The notes beneath the pieces were generated by a model. It was given only the letters and a program-made list of their open reading frames with translations, was not told where the DNA came from and ran no database searches. A program made the translations under genes and the position numbers. From NCBI GenBank assembly GCA_037903475.1, contig JBAJFG010000071.1, forward strand, positions 2,314,001-2,378,000: a stretch of 64,000 nucleotides of DNA. Direction: 5' to 3'. This document shows positions 1 to 11,240 of the stretch, one piece after another. This DNA comes from Ancylostoma caninum (taxonomy: Eukaryota; Nematoda; Chromadorea; Rhabditida; Ancylostomatidae). Each line of letters begins with the position of its first letter. The stretch's first letter is position 1.

Positions 1-137
1 AACACTATTTTCGCAGCCGTCTAGCCATCATCGCAGCGATGATGGGTCAGTCCAACTGATTTTATCAGTTGGTCTGACGTCAGTGCTCGCCTGACGTTGC
101 CAGCAGCGACGATAGCGGGAACCTTCAACATTGCCTC

Positions 138-181
138 CCACTCATCGCTGCGATGAGCTTGCTCATCGCAGCGATGAGTGG
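138..181. repeat. Perfect 21-bp-arm hairpin
   Basis: Arms 138-158 and 161-181 are perfect reverse complements around a 2-base loop. The core CATCGCAGCGATGA recurs near 28-42, and a second small hairpin (CCAACTGA / TCAGTTGG) lies at about 52-74. This looks like the end of a palindromic MITE that starts before the window. Confidence 0.75.
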
Positions 182-604
182 TGCGGTCAGATGAACTGAC
201 CGTAAGGGATGGTTTACTACGGGCCCAGGTGTGAGATGAAAGTGGATTACAGAGGCAGTACGATTACCCTCGGTAGCTATTCAACGCAAGTTCCAAGCCT
301 GAAATAAAGGTGTATATAATTTCCCCCGGCTATTCAATGCTAACGAAAACATTTATTAAACCTAAAGAATCGTTTCAAGATGTTCATCATTTGGTGATCA
401 ATTTCATTACCCTTCTTCACCCACCCCCTCCCCCCTTCTCAAAAGTAAGGTAAGTTTCTTTGACTGGTAAATTCTTCTAAAATACTTGACATATTCATGC
501 TGAACTTTTCCGAAAATCCCAGAAAGCGGATTCACGGACCCGTGAATAAGAATACCGAAAATTCAATAGAATCGATTAATGGAAATTTCATTCAAAACAG
601 TTAT

Positions 605-815
605 CATATTCATGTACAGCGTATTGACATACTCCAGTAGCCATGTCTTCATCTCTTCCGGCATAAATGGTAAAAAAATCAATGAAATCGATAAATCGAT
701 TTTGTCGTGCAGTATAATTGGCATATTCGTATTCGCCGTATGGACATACCCTACTAGCTTGTCTTCACCTCCCCCAGTGCACAAATGGCAAAAATCGATA
801 TAATCGATTTTCAAT
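605..815. repeat. Tandem duplication, period about 117 bp
   Basis: Two diverged copies in direct orientation begin with CATATTC at 605 and 722, and both end in AAATCGAT-type motifs. Short ORFs on both strands across it are by-products of the repeat, and I see no gene. Confidence 0.6.
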
Positions 816-1319
816 CGATAATCCTAGGTGCAAATAGCCTAAAACCTCAGCGGGCCCTTAGGGTAAACGTGTGCAAAGTTTAGTCGTGATCGGTTGACCT
901 TCTGCGATTTCGCTTCGGAATATACATGCACACGCTCACACACATACAGACATTTATTTTTATATATTATTTTTATATACACAGATTACTACATAGTCAT
1001 ACTGATAATAATCATGTATATACTATTTCTTAGGAGATGAGCATATCCTCCAAAATGTAATTATTATTTCTTCAGACATTTAACACGTTGAACTACCTCC
1101 CCTCTGTCCGAAAGGGACGCGAAGATGCTTTTAGATGCCGTATCTACAAGATACGTTCAATAACCCTAGAATATTTGCGTTACGGTGCAGAGCAGATAGG
1201 ATATTTGTGTTTAGTAAGTCAGATAGCACCCGTCTGCTAAGTTTCGGTGTATTTCGTGGGTTATATCAAGTGATTGCGCGAGCATCCAGCCATTGTTGTA
1301 TCCATCAGCTGATTGCATC
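816..1319. other. No gene seen
   Basis: This stretch holds AT-rich simple sequence (short CA-rich and TATATT runs near 930-980). There is no ORF with family signature, no splice-bounded exon and no RNA gene that I can support. Confidence 0.4.
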
Positions 1320-1450
1320 GATCGAGGAGGCGGTCTGATTGCCAAAAAGTGCGCCGCAGTGTCGGTCAAAGGCGAGTGCCGTCTCGTACGCCAGCCGAGA
1401 ATTTGATCAAATTCTCGGCCGCCGCCGCTGAGGTGAGACACTGCCTTTAA
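1320..1450. mobile_element. Terminus of a TTAA-AGGCAG MITE (partial)
   Basis: The sequence ends in GACACTGCCTTTAA at 1437-1450, preceded by a GAATTTGATCAAATTC hairpin and GAGGTGAG. The same kind of end (GAGGTGACACACTGCCTTTAA region) occurs at 63480-63505. It abuts the minus-strand Penelope-like coding sequence at 1451, so it probably truncated that element before its GIY-YIG domain. The other end was not located. Confidence 0.45.
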
Positions 1451-2615
1451 GGACAAATTATACAGTTTGCGCTGTGCAGGTTCTGTCATAAAGTCTGTTA
1501 CGGAACAGCTGACGCTTGATATTGTAGTTGGGGATGTTAACCAAAACAACATCATCGCGCAACTGAGCTCGAGCTAGACATTTTCTGATAGCGGCGCTTA
1601 TCCTATCCGAAACTGAAGGCGGGCATAAAAGGAGTTTATTGCAACGCTTTTCAATTGAATTGGTGCTGCAAAGCTTTTTTGCCCATCTCGGTTTTGTTTG
1701 ATGCCCGTTACTGCGCACTATATTAAAGGCAAGGCTTGTTCAAGAGATTCCTATTTCTGTCGCTCTGTTTCGTCGCTACATACGTCGGCAGCCGTTTTGA
1801 GCATGTTACGAATAACGGCGTGTTCCACAGCTGTCGGCTGCGAAGATGCAGCATGTACAATTATGTTCTTCGAGTTTTCCTTTCTATTCCACATCACACG
1901 GACTACACCATTAAAGAGCAGTGTATTCGAGTAGCCGAGAGAACCATCACGAGGGGTTTCTCTTGTTAGTTTAATGTACTACAATTGTTGATTCAAAATC
2001 CAGGAGCATTCATCCATTTCGAATTGCGTGGAAGTCGAGATGCAACAGTCGTCGATGGATCGGCAATACATTAATGGACATCATGAAAGGACAGGTTCCT
2101 CTATTCTGCTCACGAAGCAGATAGCTAGCACCTCTGACCCATTGCTAAACCTCTTTGTTGGAAGTAGTATTATATTTCCTGAATCATTTGAATACGTTAC
2201 AGCCGAGACATTCCTTGATCAGAGTCATGATATGTCTTCTACTTAGTCCGGACATCTCTATACCTTAGCTATGAGCATAAAGCATTTCGGATAATGCTTG
2301 ATGAGCATCACTGTTAGTGACGTTTGTATACAGAGATGAAACATCTAATGACTCTATCACGCAATCTTGATGAAAATCAGTGCCACGCAATAGTTCGAGG
2401 AAGTGAGCTGTATTCGGCAAATGGGACGGTACTTTGACTAGCAATTGGCTTACAATTTTATTTAGAAACCAGGATGTTCTTTCCGTTGGCCCCCCAACAT
2501 AGCTTATTATTGGGCGAGTTTTATATGTGTCCGGTGTCATGGATTGCATATTATCTGAAAAAAGCTTTGGGTCTTGATCAGGCTGTAAAAAACGGGACAG
2601 TTTGGGGTTTCCATT
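1451..2615 (-). pseudogene. Penelope-like element, RT and thumb part (decayed)
   Basis: Read on the minus strand, 2549-2265 encodes the start of a Penelope-type reverse transcriptase core: KTRPIISYVGGPTERTS, then IESLDVSSLYTNV (motif A, catalytic Asp) about 60 residues on. 1718-1458 encodes the region that precedes the GIY-YIG domain in this family (LVNIPNYNIKRQLFRNRLYDRTC), closely matching the same segment of the neighbouring copy near 4430. Several stops and frameshifts lie between the pieces. The RT reading continues past 2265 only in shifted frames. At 2615 the sequence is cut by a MITE and resumes at 3087. Its GIY-YIG end is missing at 1450, where another MITE end sits. The family copies itself by target-primed reverse transcription; this copy is dead. 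Confidence 0.8.
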
Positions 2616-3086
2616 TTAAAGGCAGCAGGAGCTGAAATCCTCGACTCCGAGCTGAGCTGTGGGTGATGAAGTACAGACTCAGCACATAATAAATGTGAAG
2701 CGAACACAGACAATGATGGCTTACCTGCAGAGAAAATGGAACATTCGTCGCGAACACGCCTGGCCGTGTTCGCGCGCGGACGAATTTTCCCCGGCGCAAA
2801 AGCCATTGCGGTGCGTTGTTTGGCGCAAAGGGAAAACGAAATACATTCAATTCACAGGGTTTCATGGCGGGACTCGGCCAAAACCACGCGCCGCAATGGC
2901 TTTCGCGGAGGGGAAAACTCGTCCGCGCACGAACACGGCCAGGCGTGTTCGCGACGAATGCCCCATTTTCTCTGCAGGTAAGCCATTATTGTCTGTGTTC
3001 TCTTCACATTTATGATGTGCTGAGTCTATACTTCACCAGCCGCAGCCCAGCTCATAGTCGAGAACTTCAGCTCCTGCTGCCTTTAA
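2616..3086. mobile_element. Palindromic TTAA MITE, copy 1 (471 bp)
   Basis: It runs from TTAAAGGCAGCAGGAGC to GCTCCTGCTGCCTTTAA, and the two halves are near-complete inverted repeats around a GC-rich centre. It is flanked by, or shares, a TTAA on each side, the signature expected if TTAA is the target duplication. It interrupts a Penelope-like ORF. Full-length relatives lie at 38762, 43297 and 63502. Long ORFs inside it occur in all copies on both strands and are consequences of the palindrome, not genes. Confidence 0.85.
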
Positions 3087-3725
3087 GCCTGCACATAAAC
3101 CTTTCCTCGAGACTCCTTTTCGGATGTGCGCTTATATAGAATGGAATCACTAGGATGGTGTTCGATAATTGCGCGATCAAGTTCCTGCGGCATCACTACA
3201 GACTCTCCACCTTTGTCACTGAAACAGGAAGGCGGATGGATCCCATTTGCAATTGATTCTCGCATTTCCTTGAACCCTCGCCTTCGTTCGATCGTCACAT
3301 TGGAGTGAATCCTTCCCCCGTTCTCGTTGAACATGGGGAATACCCTCGATGAGAGGATTCGAAACTTTGTCTGTTTCAGCTTAAGGGTCAGGTTCTTTAT
3401 AAAATAGGGACGGAAACGCGATGGGTGGTAGAGCCCTTCTACTGATGGGAGCGGGGAATTGAGCATGATTTTTAAGCGCATACCTCGGTCTGAGCTGGTC
3501 CCTTAATCTGTGTAAGCCTCCCACAATCTTTCTGAATGTCATGGCAGAGATGTTTTGCGTAGACGCAAGCGTAGGACTGAGGCTGAGGATATCCCGAGAG
3601 TTGGCAGAAATTTGAGCGTTTCCGATTGCCATAACTCTTCCCACTTAGACTCCATACACGACTGTCATTTAATCTCGGCATATTACAAATTCGTGTACAA
3701 TCTTCTGTTTAACAATACCCGAGAT
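3087..3725 (-). pseudogene. Penelope-like element, N-terminal part (decayed)
   Basis: The minus-strand reading at 3481-3087 ends with FSDKGGESVVM and DSILYKR. This corresponds to the conserved segment upstream of the RT core in canonical Penelope-like elements (SKADKGG..VVM, then D..Y). It is separated from the rest of the RT by the MITE at 2616-3086. The upstream part (3681-3381) is broken by frameshifts, and no confident start codon remains. The element begins near 3725, where the tail of a second, upstream copy is found. Confidence 0.7.
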
Positions 3726-4600
3726 TGTTAAACTTCTTTATTCCTTCTCAGCCAACGTTTCGGCTTATTTCGCCTTCTTCAGGGCCTGAAAGGACTACGC
3801 AATTCGTCGATTCTACCAGACCAAGTACATCAGCAGATCAAGCCAAAAGTATAGCAAGTTATTTTTTAATCAGCGAGAAGGCCACAATGCCAGTACTAAC
3901 CTTCGGTCGTTCCACTCCTAGCCAGTCAAGTAGTGAATATATGTGGCGAGTGAGAACTAACCGGTTTAATCAAGTATAGGATCAAACTGACGTAGATGTT
4001 GATATGATGCCAGTTCATTTGTGATAGTCAGACATTCATCCTTCCGGTTCATTCGCGGGCATCTGGATTTTATCCAGAAAGCTTCAATTGTCTTGCGTGT
4101 TTCTATTTCAGTTTCGTGAGCTAGTATGCTTACATGGACTTCGAAATCGTTGCCGTTATGTCTGCTCAGCCGATGCGCCCCTAATGGTGTTGATTTACGG
4201 GAGTTCCGTTTTTCATCTAAGTGCTCTTTGATTCTGAGGCTTAAGGGTCGCGCTGATTCACCTATGTAATTGTGGCCACAGTGTTTGCATGTTATCTGGT
4301 ACACGGTCCCAGAAATCATACAATCTCCCTCTCTGCCTGATAGACATATGATACAATTCGGTGACAAGCAGAGGCGATTGTAGAGGCGATTTCTTACCAA
4401 TCGGCGTTTCAGATTATCGGATGGGATGTCCACGAGGTTGACCAAACCGTCTAAACCAGACTTTTTCAAGCATATGCTCATGGAACTGCTCATTTCGTCT
4501 GATATGAACGTGATGCATAAGAGGATCTTTTCTTGCGAAAGCGCAAGCGCTAGAAAACTATTGCAAAAGTGTCTGTTTGTAGCCGGGTGCCTGTCTGCTC
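3726..4600 (-). pseudogene. Penelope-like element, C-terminal GIY-YIG endonuclease, upstream copy
   Basis: Minus-strand ORF 4493-3966 (175 residues) has DIPSDNLKRRLVRNRLY, a CIIC/CKHC cysteine set, then the GIY-YIG nuclease: TVYQI (GIY position), NYIGES (YIG), RIKEHL (catalytic Arg) and IEAFWIK (metal-binding Glu). All key residues are present. Downstream, around 3820-3720, the typical Penelope tail GPEEGEISRNVGW appears in another frame after stop codons. Penelope-like elements often sit as a partial copy ahead of a second one, and this is that arrangement: the 3' part of one copy, followed at once by the copy spanning 3725-1451. The nuclease ORF itself is uninterrupted, but the element has no RT of its own left. 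Confidence 0.85.
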
Positions 4601-4752
4601 TGGCTCGGGATGGTTTTTTCTCCAGGTTGGGGTATCCCTAAGGTAACGTGGCGCACAGGTCCGAGACAGAGCGCCGCGAAGCGGCACTCTAGCTGGGGAT
4701 GGTTTTTTCCAGGTTGGAGTAGCCCTAAGGTAACGTGGCGCTCTGGCTCGGT
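4598..4752. repeat. Direct repeat, about 55 bp, period about 90 bp
   Basis: GGATGGTTTTTTC...CAGGTTGG...CCTAAGGTAACGTGGCGC occurs at 4608 and again at 4697. A short hairpin (CAGAGCGCCGCGAAGCGGC) lies between the two copies. Confidence 0.65.
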
Positions 4753-5429
4753 CTTATATAAAGTCCGATACATTAGTATAGGTGTACGGTAGGAGGCTGG
4801 AAACCTAGGAAAATTATGCTCCAGACAGGCTCAGCTTCTAGCCCAGCCTGTCGAAAATAGACTGGCCCCTTTACCGAGCATACAATTTCTAAATTCAGAT
4901 AAGTTTTGTGATCTGACACCATACATTTATTATGAGTACCATGACGCTTCTTCACCCCAGATTTGGTGTCAATCGGTTAAGTCTCGACTTAACGGGAGAC
5001 CCTTGCAATTACTCAGACTTAGAATGTGAGCATACACTTTTTTACTTTACATAATTTCAGATTGTCTTCTTCAAAATCTTCTAGTGTTCCCTTAATTCTT
5101 ATCTCAGTGAAGATCCCAACTCAATCCGTGCAGATTCCGGGGCGCAGGAGTCGTTTGAGTCCTCCGGATTATGAGAACCTCTACATGATCTGCTCCAAGC
5201 AAACTTCTCAACCAGGATCGCCGCTACTGCTCTGCTCAAGCTACGAGCAGTTCTTTTGCAAGTCTTTTTCGTCTTTCATCGCCTTTATCAACGCATTTCT
5301 TTTCTTTGAACCAACGAACACCCCAAAGTTTTTTCCGGGGCTCCGCCGCGGACCTCGTACATAGCCCCTTTTGCTTATCGACCCCTTTACGAAGCCCACC
5401 GACGAGCCGTGCTGGAGCCTGTATAAAGT
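4753..5429. other. No gene seen; contains dispersed repeat
   Basis: About 5365-5425 carries a copy of a dispersed sequence (CCTTTACGAAGCCC, then GTGCTGG.GCCTG) that recurs at about 50460-50540 and, more diverged, at 48870-48960. The rest shows no recognisable coding or structural feature. Confidence 0.4.
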
Positions 5430-5730
5430 GCAACAACCCATATATTTACACCAGACTCTACAAATCGTTAACCCTGTTTCACCTTGAATACTGCTCCCGA
5501 GTATGGAGTCCATTCCTGAGAAAGGATATAGAAGAAATTGAGAAAAAACAGAAGACTTTTACAAGTACTTTATTCAAGGGAGTTCTCCCTACCCAAGAAT
5601 TGCCCGGTTACAACGAGCGTCTAAAAAAGTTGGTCATGAGAAGCCTAAAATATCGTAGAACACCTGCCGATTCAGTTTTTTGCTTCGTTGTCCTCAGAAA
5701 AGAAATTATTAGATTGTTGCGAATCTAATT
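5430..5730 (+). pseudogene. Non-LTR retrotransposon RT, C-terminal fragment
   Basis: The plus-strand reading gives IYTRLYKSL, then HLEYCSRVWSPFLRKDIE, IEKKQKTFTSTLF, YNERLKKL, SLKYRR and ADSVFCF. This is the ordered block that follows the RT core in CR1-type LINE proteins (RLYK..VRPHLEYCSPVWSP..K.DI..IEK.Q..FT..L). Upstream RT motifs are absent. Only a fragment is present, and it is continuous for about 95 residues. Confidence 0.75.
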
Positions 5731-5929
5731 GCCGAAATGGACGCTTCAGTTCAAAGTGTTGTAACTCGGCTCGAGCACACCTTTCTCATCAGGTCAGCAT
5801 CCATTCAATTCAATAGATCATTCGCGACGATCCAGCGGAGATTTCACGCCTCTACAACCGAAATTGAGATAAGAATTCGCAAACTTTTGGAAGATAGTTT
5901 CAGCATGCTTCAGATCAGCAATCTGCTGC

Positions 5930-6792
5930 TGTCGCTGGATTGTATCTGAAGTTTGGAGGAATGATATACAGTAGGGTAATAGTCTGAAAAGTGAGGATAA
6001 TGAGTGAGGACCTCGATGCCGTACTGCATCAGTTTTTGCCTGATGAATTTTCGAATGTAAGGCTTAACGTTACTCTGGAGTAGGGGAAAACCAACTTTTG
6101 TTCACCACTTCCGATCACATCTATAGCAGATTCAAGGACATCAACTCGAAACTGCAATGCTAGGTTTCTGTTGTCAATGTTTGGCTGTGTTGGAGGAGGC
6201 TGCAGTGAATCATAACTCCACAGCACCACCAAAATCATAACGCAACCTCCCTAGCGTGAAGATCTGGTTTAGGAAAACCTGGAGATGGGAAAAAGTGTCT
6301 ACCGATATAAATTCACGCTTCCTTTTATCGTACAGGAACCGAGCTCCGTCTGTAGCCATTATATGGTCTAGAAATGAGTAGTTTTTGAGCGAAAAATAAA
6401 GTTAGAAAAGATGTCACAGTGGGTGAGACGCTGGTCATCTATCAGGGTGTTCGCTTCCACTCCTTTCTTGTCATGCCGATTGAAGTCAAGTGTTTTGAAA
6501 CTGCAATATAGTGGGCATCCATCCCTGCGCTCAACGTCCAAATGGTAGGACACGGTCTAGGTTCTACGACTGTCCTCAACGCTTGATCGTCAGGGAACAA
6601 TCTACAATCATGACCGTGGTTGCCTCGGGGATAAAAATAGACGGAAGAAAAATTCGCGATCCAACATCCCGCTGCCCTTTGGGAAGGTGATCCCGCCAAA
6701 ACAAAAGCAAGAATACCGCATACCTCCGACAAAGACTGATCAAGTTTGTAGTCATTAACAGTAAGCAGCCGAAAATTGCGTCGGCTTATCAT
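5930..6792 (-). pseudogene. Mariner-type transposase fossil
   Basis: Read on the minus strand across several frames, pieces line up with mariner transposases in the right order. 6640-6480: DDQALRTVVEPRPCPT and SAGMDAHYIAVSKHLTSIG, the second helix-turn-helix. 6470-6400: LIDDQRLTHCDI. About 6360: FLDHIMATDGARFLYDKRKR, corresponding to the first catalytic Asp segment (FLDRIVTGDEKWVLYDNRKR in the family). About 6090-5950: NVKPYIRKFIRQKLM, QYGIEVLTHYPHFSDYY, corresponding to NARPH...G.EVLPHPPYSPDL, so the second catalytic Asp is replaced. Stops and frameshifts separate the pieces. TIRs were not found. It sits inside LINE remains of opposite orientation. Confidence 0.75.
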
Positions 6793-7084
6793 TTGATCGC
6801 TACTTCATAAAAATCCTCAGAAAAGAGCTAGCTAGAATATTCAAGACGCATTCGAAGGAGGAACAAACGCCCTACCAGAAGGTTACCTAAGTTGGGCTGA
6901 ATTTGCTCAAATCGGGCAGAAGAGAAAAGTTTAGTTGAGCATACTTCGAAACGGCAATTAATTCCGCAACAACCTGATAGATTGCAAGCCAGCAAATATT
7001 GGGTGTTCGTGCCGACTGGAGAGAGAGGTAAGGCTTGCACTACAGAAAAATCAATCAGAATAAAATTTCGCTCATGTTCCATGA

Positions 7085-8163
7085 CGTTTTCTACCGAGGT
7101 GCGAGCTGGTTGCAGAAATTACCAAGAGATGTGATCCGGGCGGAACATGGTCAAAAGTTTAAATTAAAGTTGATAAAAGAAGATCTCTCGCCCTTGCTTG
7201 ATATTAGGTGACACTGGTTTGTACCAATAGCTCACGAATTTCTGCTTGTTTCGTGCGTTCTTCGCCTCGTTGACGTTGAGACCACAATTGGGCAGTGCCT
7301 ATAGCTAATAGTTTACATTCTGTAGTAGTCCATCACCACAACATCTACTGATGATCCTATTTTCCAATACATCCTCCTTAACCACATGCTGTTATGGCTT
7401 TCCTGGATATGCCTACGTCGATATCGCTCTTACTAGATAAAAGGTGTTTTCACTTGCATGATTCAAAATCTTCTAAGATACTCCACTACTGCTTGTTTTT
7501 TCTTTTTGTTTCATGTAATACTAGGCTCTGCGGTTTTATTACAACCTCCCAACTATAGTGCATACGTTTCTCTTCATTTTATCTTGGTTTTGAATTGTAT
7601 ACGACTTCCTGCACTCACCCGCAGTGATTACCCGACTATCGCACTTACTTTCATGCTTCCACAACAAAATCTCGTGCCTCTGCACCCTTTTCTTACATCT
7701 TCACCACCTACTGATAAAACTAACTAGCCTCTCTCTTCCAGAGTGCTTTTCTGTTAAGCACGCTGGCTGCCCAAACTGCTGGTTCCGCAGGGTTTCAGCC
7801 AGTATACCTGCGTCCCGAAGTTCCAGCATGTTCGGAAGGCTAATTGCTTGATGGTACATGGCTGGCTGGTAAGGGAATATTTGGCTCTCCTCTTTCAGCA
7901 TGTTTAGTGTCTGCTATATTGCAAGAGTGCTAGTTCCAGTCCCAATATGGTGGTTCTTATCCAAAGGGTGCAGTTGAAGTCAAGTTTTTTTTTGGATGAT
8001 TTATAAGTGCCACTGGTTAGGGTAGTCATGCACGACTGCCTTAGTTCTCCTCCTATTTTTAGTCCACTCGCAATTGTGAGTGGAATCATTTGGCTTATGT
8101 GGGGATAGCACTTACTTTACTATGAAGCACAGTGTCTTGAATAAATAAATAAATGAATAAAGC
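7085..8163 (+). pseudogene. LINE 3' end: last coding residues, 3' UTR and (AATA)n tail
   Basis: 7082-7210 reads WLQKLPRDVIRA..GQKFKLKL, resembling the last conserved block of CR1-type proteins (W..LP.DVV.A....FK..L). It ends in a stop followed by about 950 bp of non-coding sequence that closes with AATAAATAAATAAATGAATAAA-like repeats at 8141-8163, a typical LINE tail. It probably belongs to the same element as the RT fragment at 5430-5730, with the mariner copy between. The coding match is short, so this is moderate evidence. Confidence 0.45.
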
Positions 8164-8519
8164 AAATGTTGTACTATAAGTCATGGCTCCCCCATGCATA
8201 TCCTCACTTCTAAATTCTCAAATTTTGAGAGTTTGTAGTTTTCCTGCACTTTCAGCATCTATGAAAGACATTACGATTGTTGTTTAGAAGGTTTGCGCAA
8301 AAAATCGTCAGGTTCTAATCTGCCGAAAGCCGCAATGAGGATAAGTTCTGCACTTGTTCTATCTAGCTTTTACGACTAAAAGCACAGGGCTCTACGTGTA
8401 CGATTGCTCTTGCAAGCTCCAGCATGGGGAACTAAACGCTTCCGAGGAAATGCATCACATAAGAGATGTTGAAGAAACTTTTGTCTTCGATTTTGTGCAA
8501 TTTAACACCAAATCTGTTC
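8164..8519. other. No gene seen
   Basis: Moderately AT-rich unique sequence. No exon with paired splice sites and no repeat was recognised. Confidence 0.35.
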
Positions 8520-8776
8520 TCAGTTTATGATAAATGGCGATGGATTTGATACCATTTCTCGACTTTTCGCTGTCTGTGGGCTTATTTCTATGAATTGATC
8601 CTGCAACTCTCCTTGAGTATTTCGCTTTTTGTAATTTTTCACGAAACAAAACCATACTTACTCTTTGTTATGCTGCTAAGCCGAGCTTCAACCATATTCA
8701 CCAGCTTCAACGTGATACCACCGAAAGAATCCGACCCAACATGTTGGCTGGATCTGTCGTACTCCCACATCAGCAT
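8520..8776 (-). CDS. Candidate gene end, two exons, function unknown
   Basis: Exon 8776-8662 encodes MLMWEYDRSSQ and continues through GGITLKLVNMVEARLSSITK to a strong donor (A|GTAAGT). The intron 8661-8588 is 74 bp and ends ATTCATAG. Exon 8587-8520 joins in phase (split Lys codon) and encodes KISPQTAKSREMVSNPSPFIIN, then TGA. Joined length is 60 residues. The phase match and the quality of both splice sites are the evidence; the reading frame stays open about 15 bases upstream of the first Met to a TAA, so the Met may be the true start or an upstream exon may exist. No domain is recognised. Confidence 0.45.
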
Positions 8777-9885
8777 TTCGTCTCTATTTCTTTACTTTTT
8801 GGTTCTTCATTCAGCACTTAAGGACGGCTAGTTCGCATCAAAGCCTCTCTGTTAAAAACTTCGACATCATCGACATGAGCAGAAGAATTGGGTAAATTGG
8901 TTGGTTGGATTCTCATAAGGACTTCGCACAAAATGAATGGAGATATAACACGTACTGCAGAACTCTATGCAAATACAGATCGATATTAATTGTATTGTTG
9001 CGATATAGAGGTACAATAAAGAAATGATGGACAAAACCACTCTCAGGGAAGACAGGTTCGACAATTTTGTCGTGTTCTGTGTTCTGTTCTGCAAGTGTTC
9101 TGCACAGCCTTGCCTAAAATTTCTGGAACAAAACAATAGGGTTCTATTCGGTAAGTTTAGAAAAAAAGCCAGCACACCAAAAAGGCTGTGAAACGAAGAA
9201 ATTTACCAAGTGTAACATGAATTCAACAAAACTTTATTCCTCCAAAATACAAATTTGCACCGGAATGCCCATCTCCTATGTTATTTCTACACACGCGATA
9301 GTAGAAATTTGGAAAGAAAACGCAAATTTGCTTCTTGATTTTCCGACGCTTCCATTGAGTTCCCAGGATACATCACAACCTGAATATTCACAACAATGAC
9401 TAAACTTTACGGAAAAAATACTGACTTTTCAGCTCCATAACTTGCCGCTTGTACTAGCTCTGGACCGGTGCTACTAGAGCTTCGAGACAGTGCTGGGATG
9501 CTCCTCTAATCAATTTTTTTCTTATAAAAATAAAGGAGAAACTTTTCAAGGGAAGATATGCATTGGACAACAAGAAATGTATATAGAAATTTAGTTTTGC
9601 GCTAAACTGAAGTAAGGTTGGGGAGGCGTAGACTTCTTACGTATTTGAGTCATTCACGAAAATCATTTTTTTTGAGATGTTGCCGGATTTTGGACTTTCG
9701 AGGGACGTAGAACTCATATCCAATGAAGGAACGGTGCGACACGCGACAAATACACGAAGTCGAAGTGCTGTTCGCCGAGATTTTGAATCGCAGTGAGGAA
9801 AGTTTCTGAGCCTCATTACCTAAGGTTGCCGCCATACTTCACGTTGATTATAGCATCTACATAACGGAATATTCGGAACTTTTTC
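8777..9885. other. No clear gene; possible degenerate MITE
   Basis: 9690-9760 (GGGACGTAGAACTCAT, GAAGGAACGGTGCGAC, ACGCGACAAATACAC) resembles the interior of the MITE at 16690-16760 and may be a decayed copy. A 60-codon ORF at 9217-9399 has no splice or family support. The rest is unassigned. Confidence 0.3.
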
Positions 9886-10160
9886 CGAATAAGCGAATTT
9901 CGAATACATTCGATTCTTAATTTATTTTTTCGAATAACCGTACTTCGAATTTATTCAGTTTTTCACTTTTTTCACATACTCGAACTTCGAATTTGTTCGA
10001 CTCCCAACTTTTTTTTTGAGTGATCGATCTTCGAATTTACTTGCTTTTTCGCCTTTTTCGAATAACCGAATTTCAAATTCATTCAATTTTCACTCTCTTC
10101 CAAATTTCCAAATTCATTCGGTCTTTCAAACTCAGAATAATCGATTAAATTCGGAATTTG
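9886..10160. repeat. Degenerate tandem repeat, unit about 50 bp
   Basis: About five imperfect units share the pattern TCGAATAACCG.ACTTCGAATTT.TTC followed by a T-rich CACTTTTT stretch. Confidence 0.6.
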
Positions 10161-10326
10161 GTTTCGATTTTATTTGCTTATTCAAGCTAGTTCGGGTTGG
10201 AGTTGAACGGACTCCAACCATTACTTTCCTAAAAGACTACTCCAGTGCTCTACTTATTCTAGGTGGAACATAATATGAAAACAAGTTCTAATATGGTGAA
10301 GCTGTTGTTCTTTTCACCCTCACAGT

Positions 10327-10527
10327 GATGCTTCTTATTATGAAAAAAATCGTGAAAACGAGGGGCTTGTCCGGGCAGTGATTGGTGGTGAAGATAGGAA
10401 AATACGAGCGGCGGATTATTATGATTGCATCACTACTTTATATGCGATTGAATGCTCACGTAGAAAAGTAGAGCGTAATGATATCCTTGAGCATATGCCT
10501 AACTGCTTCGTTTCAATAGTGACATGA
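10327..10527 (+). CDS. Candidate terminal exon, function unknown
   Basis: After a plausible acceptor (TTCACCCTCACAG at 10325) one frame is open for 66 codons to TGA: DASYYEKNRENEGLVRAVI, then GGEDRKIRAADYYDCITTLY and CSRRKVERNDILEHMPN. The composition (charged and aromatic mix, no low complexity) looks coding. No partner exon was found upstream and no family is recognised; it could equally be a retroelement fragment. Confidence 0.3.
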   Translation, partial: DASYYEKNRENEGLVRAVIGGEDRKIRAADYYDCITTLYAIECSRRKVERNDILEHMPNCFVSIVT

Positions 10528-11149
10528 ACGGAGGGCAAGAACCGAATTGCTGATAGGTAGAATTTCAAAAAGTCATATACATTTTTTTTAATCAGTGTTC
10601 ACTCTGAGAATTCAAAGAGAAACGAGCCTGAAAAAATCGAAAACTGTACTGATCTGTAATTCAGAATCGTCTTGGAGATTTTTACACTATAACAGTCGTG
10701 AGCCCGTTGACCGTAATTGTGTACACCATTCCTTCAAAGGTGCTAAGAATCCGATTTTTCAGTCCCTGTGTTTCTGGATAATTTGAGATGCGGGCTGAAA
10801 CACCGGCCAAAAGGAGATGGCAGTGGGCCCTAGAGCGGCGTCTCTTACATGACGTGAACTTTCGTCGACACCGCAACCTGCATCTGAATGCCGTTGGTGA
10901 TAAGTATCAATACGGGTGCACTTTCTTGCAGCAGAAGTTTCATGACGCATCCCGAGAACTTTTCAAAAGAAGGGTCTCAAAAACGGATTTCCCATCGCAT
11001 TCGCGCTCATTTTTACTGTGTCTGAAAATGAAAGGCGGATGAGGAAGGACCATGGCGGGACCCACTCAACCCTCCCATTTTGAACATATCGTATCCTTCA
11101 TTCCACTTCCGAGGCGCTTATGCGGCCCCGAGGCTATGTACCAGAGGTG
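10528..11149. other. No gene supported
   Basis: Overlapping ORFs occur on both strands at 10680-11040 without family or splice support. The stretch 11040-11150 has MITE-like GC-rich words (GGCGGGACCCACTC). Nothing firm. Confidence 0.3.
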
Positions 11150-11240
11150 TGCGTAATTACGACTTACGATTTACGAATTACGATTTACGGCCATTTTCGC
11201 GAACTTTTTACGGTTTACAATTTACGAAAAAATGGCCAAA
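11150..11240. repeat. TTTACGA-type short tandem repeat
   Basis: Repeated TTACGA/TTTACGA words (11158-11240). The same motif cluster recurs at 12005-12070, so the two may bound a mobile or duplicated segment of about 0.9 kb. Confidence 0.5.
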
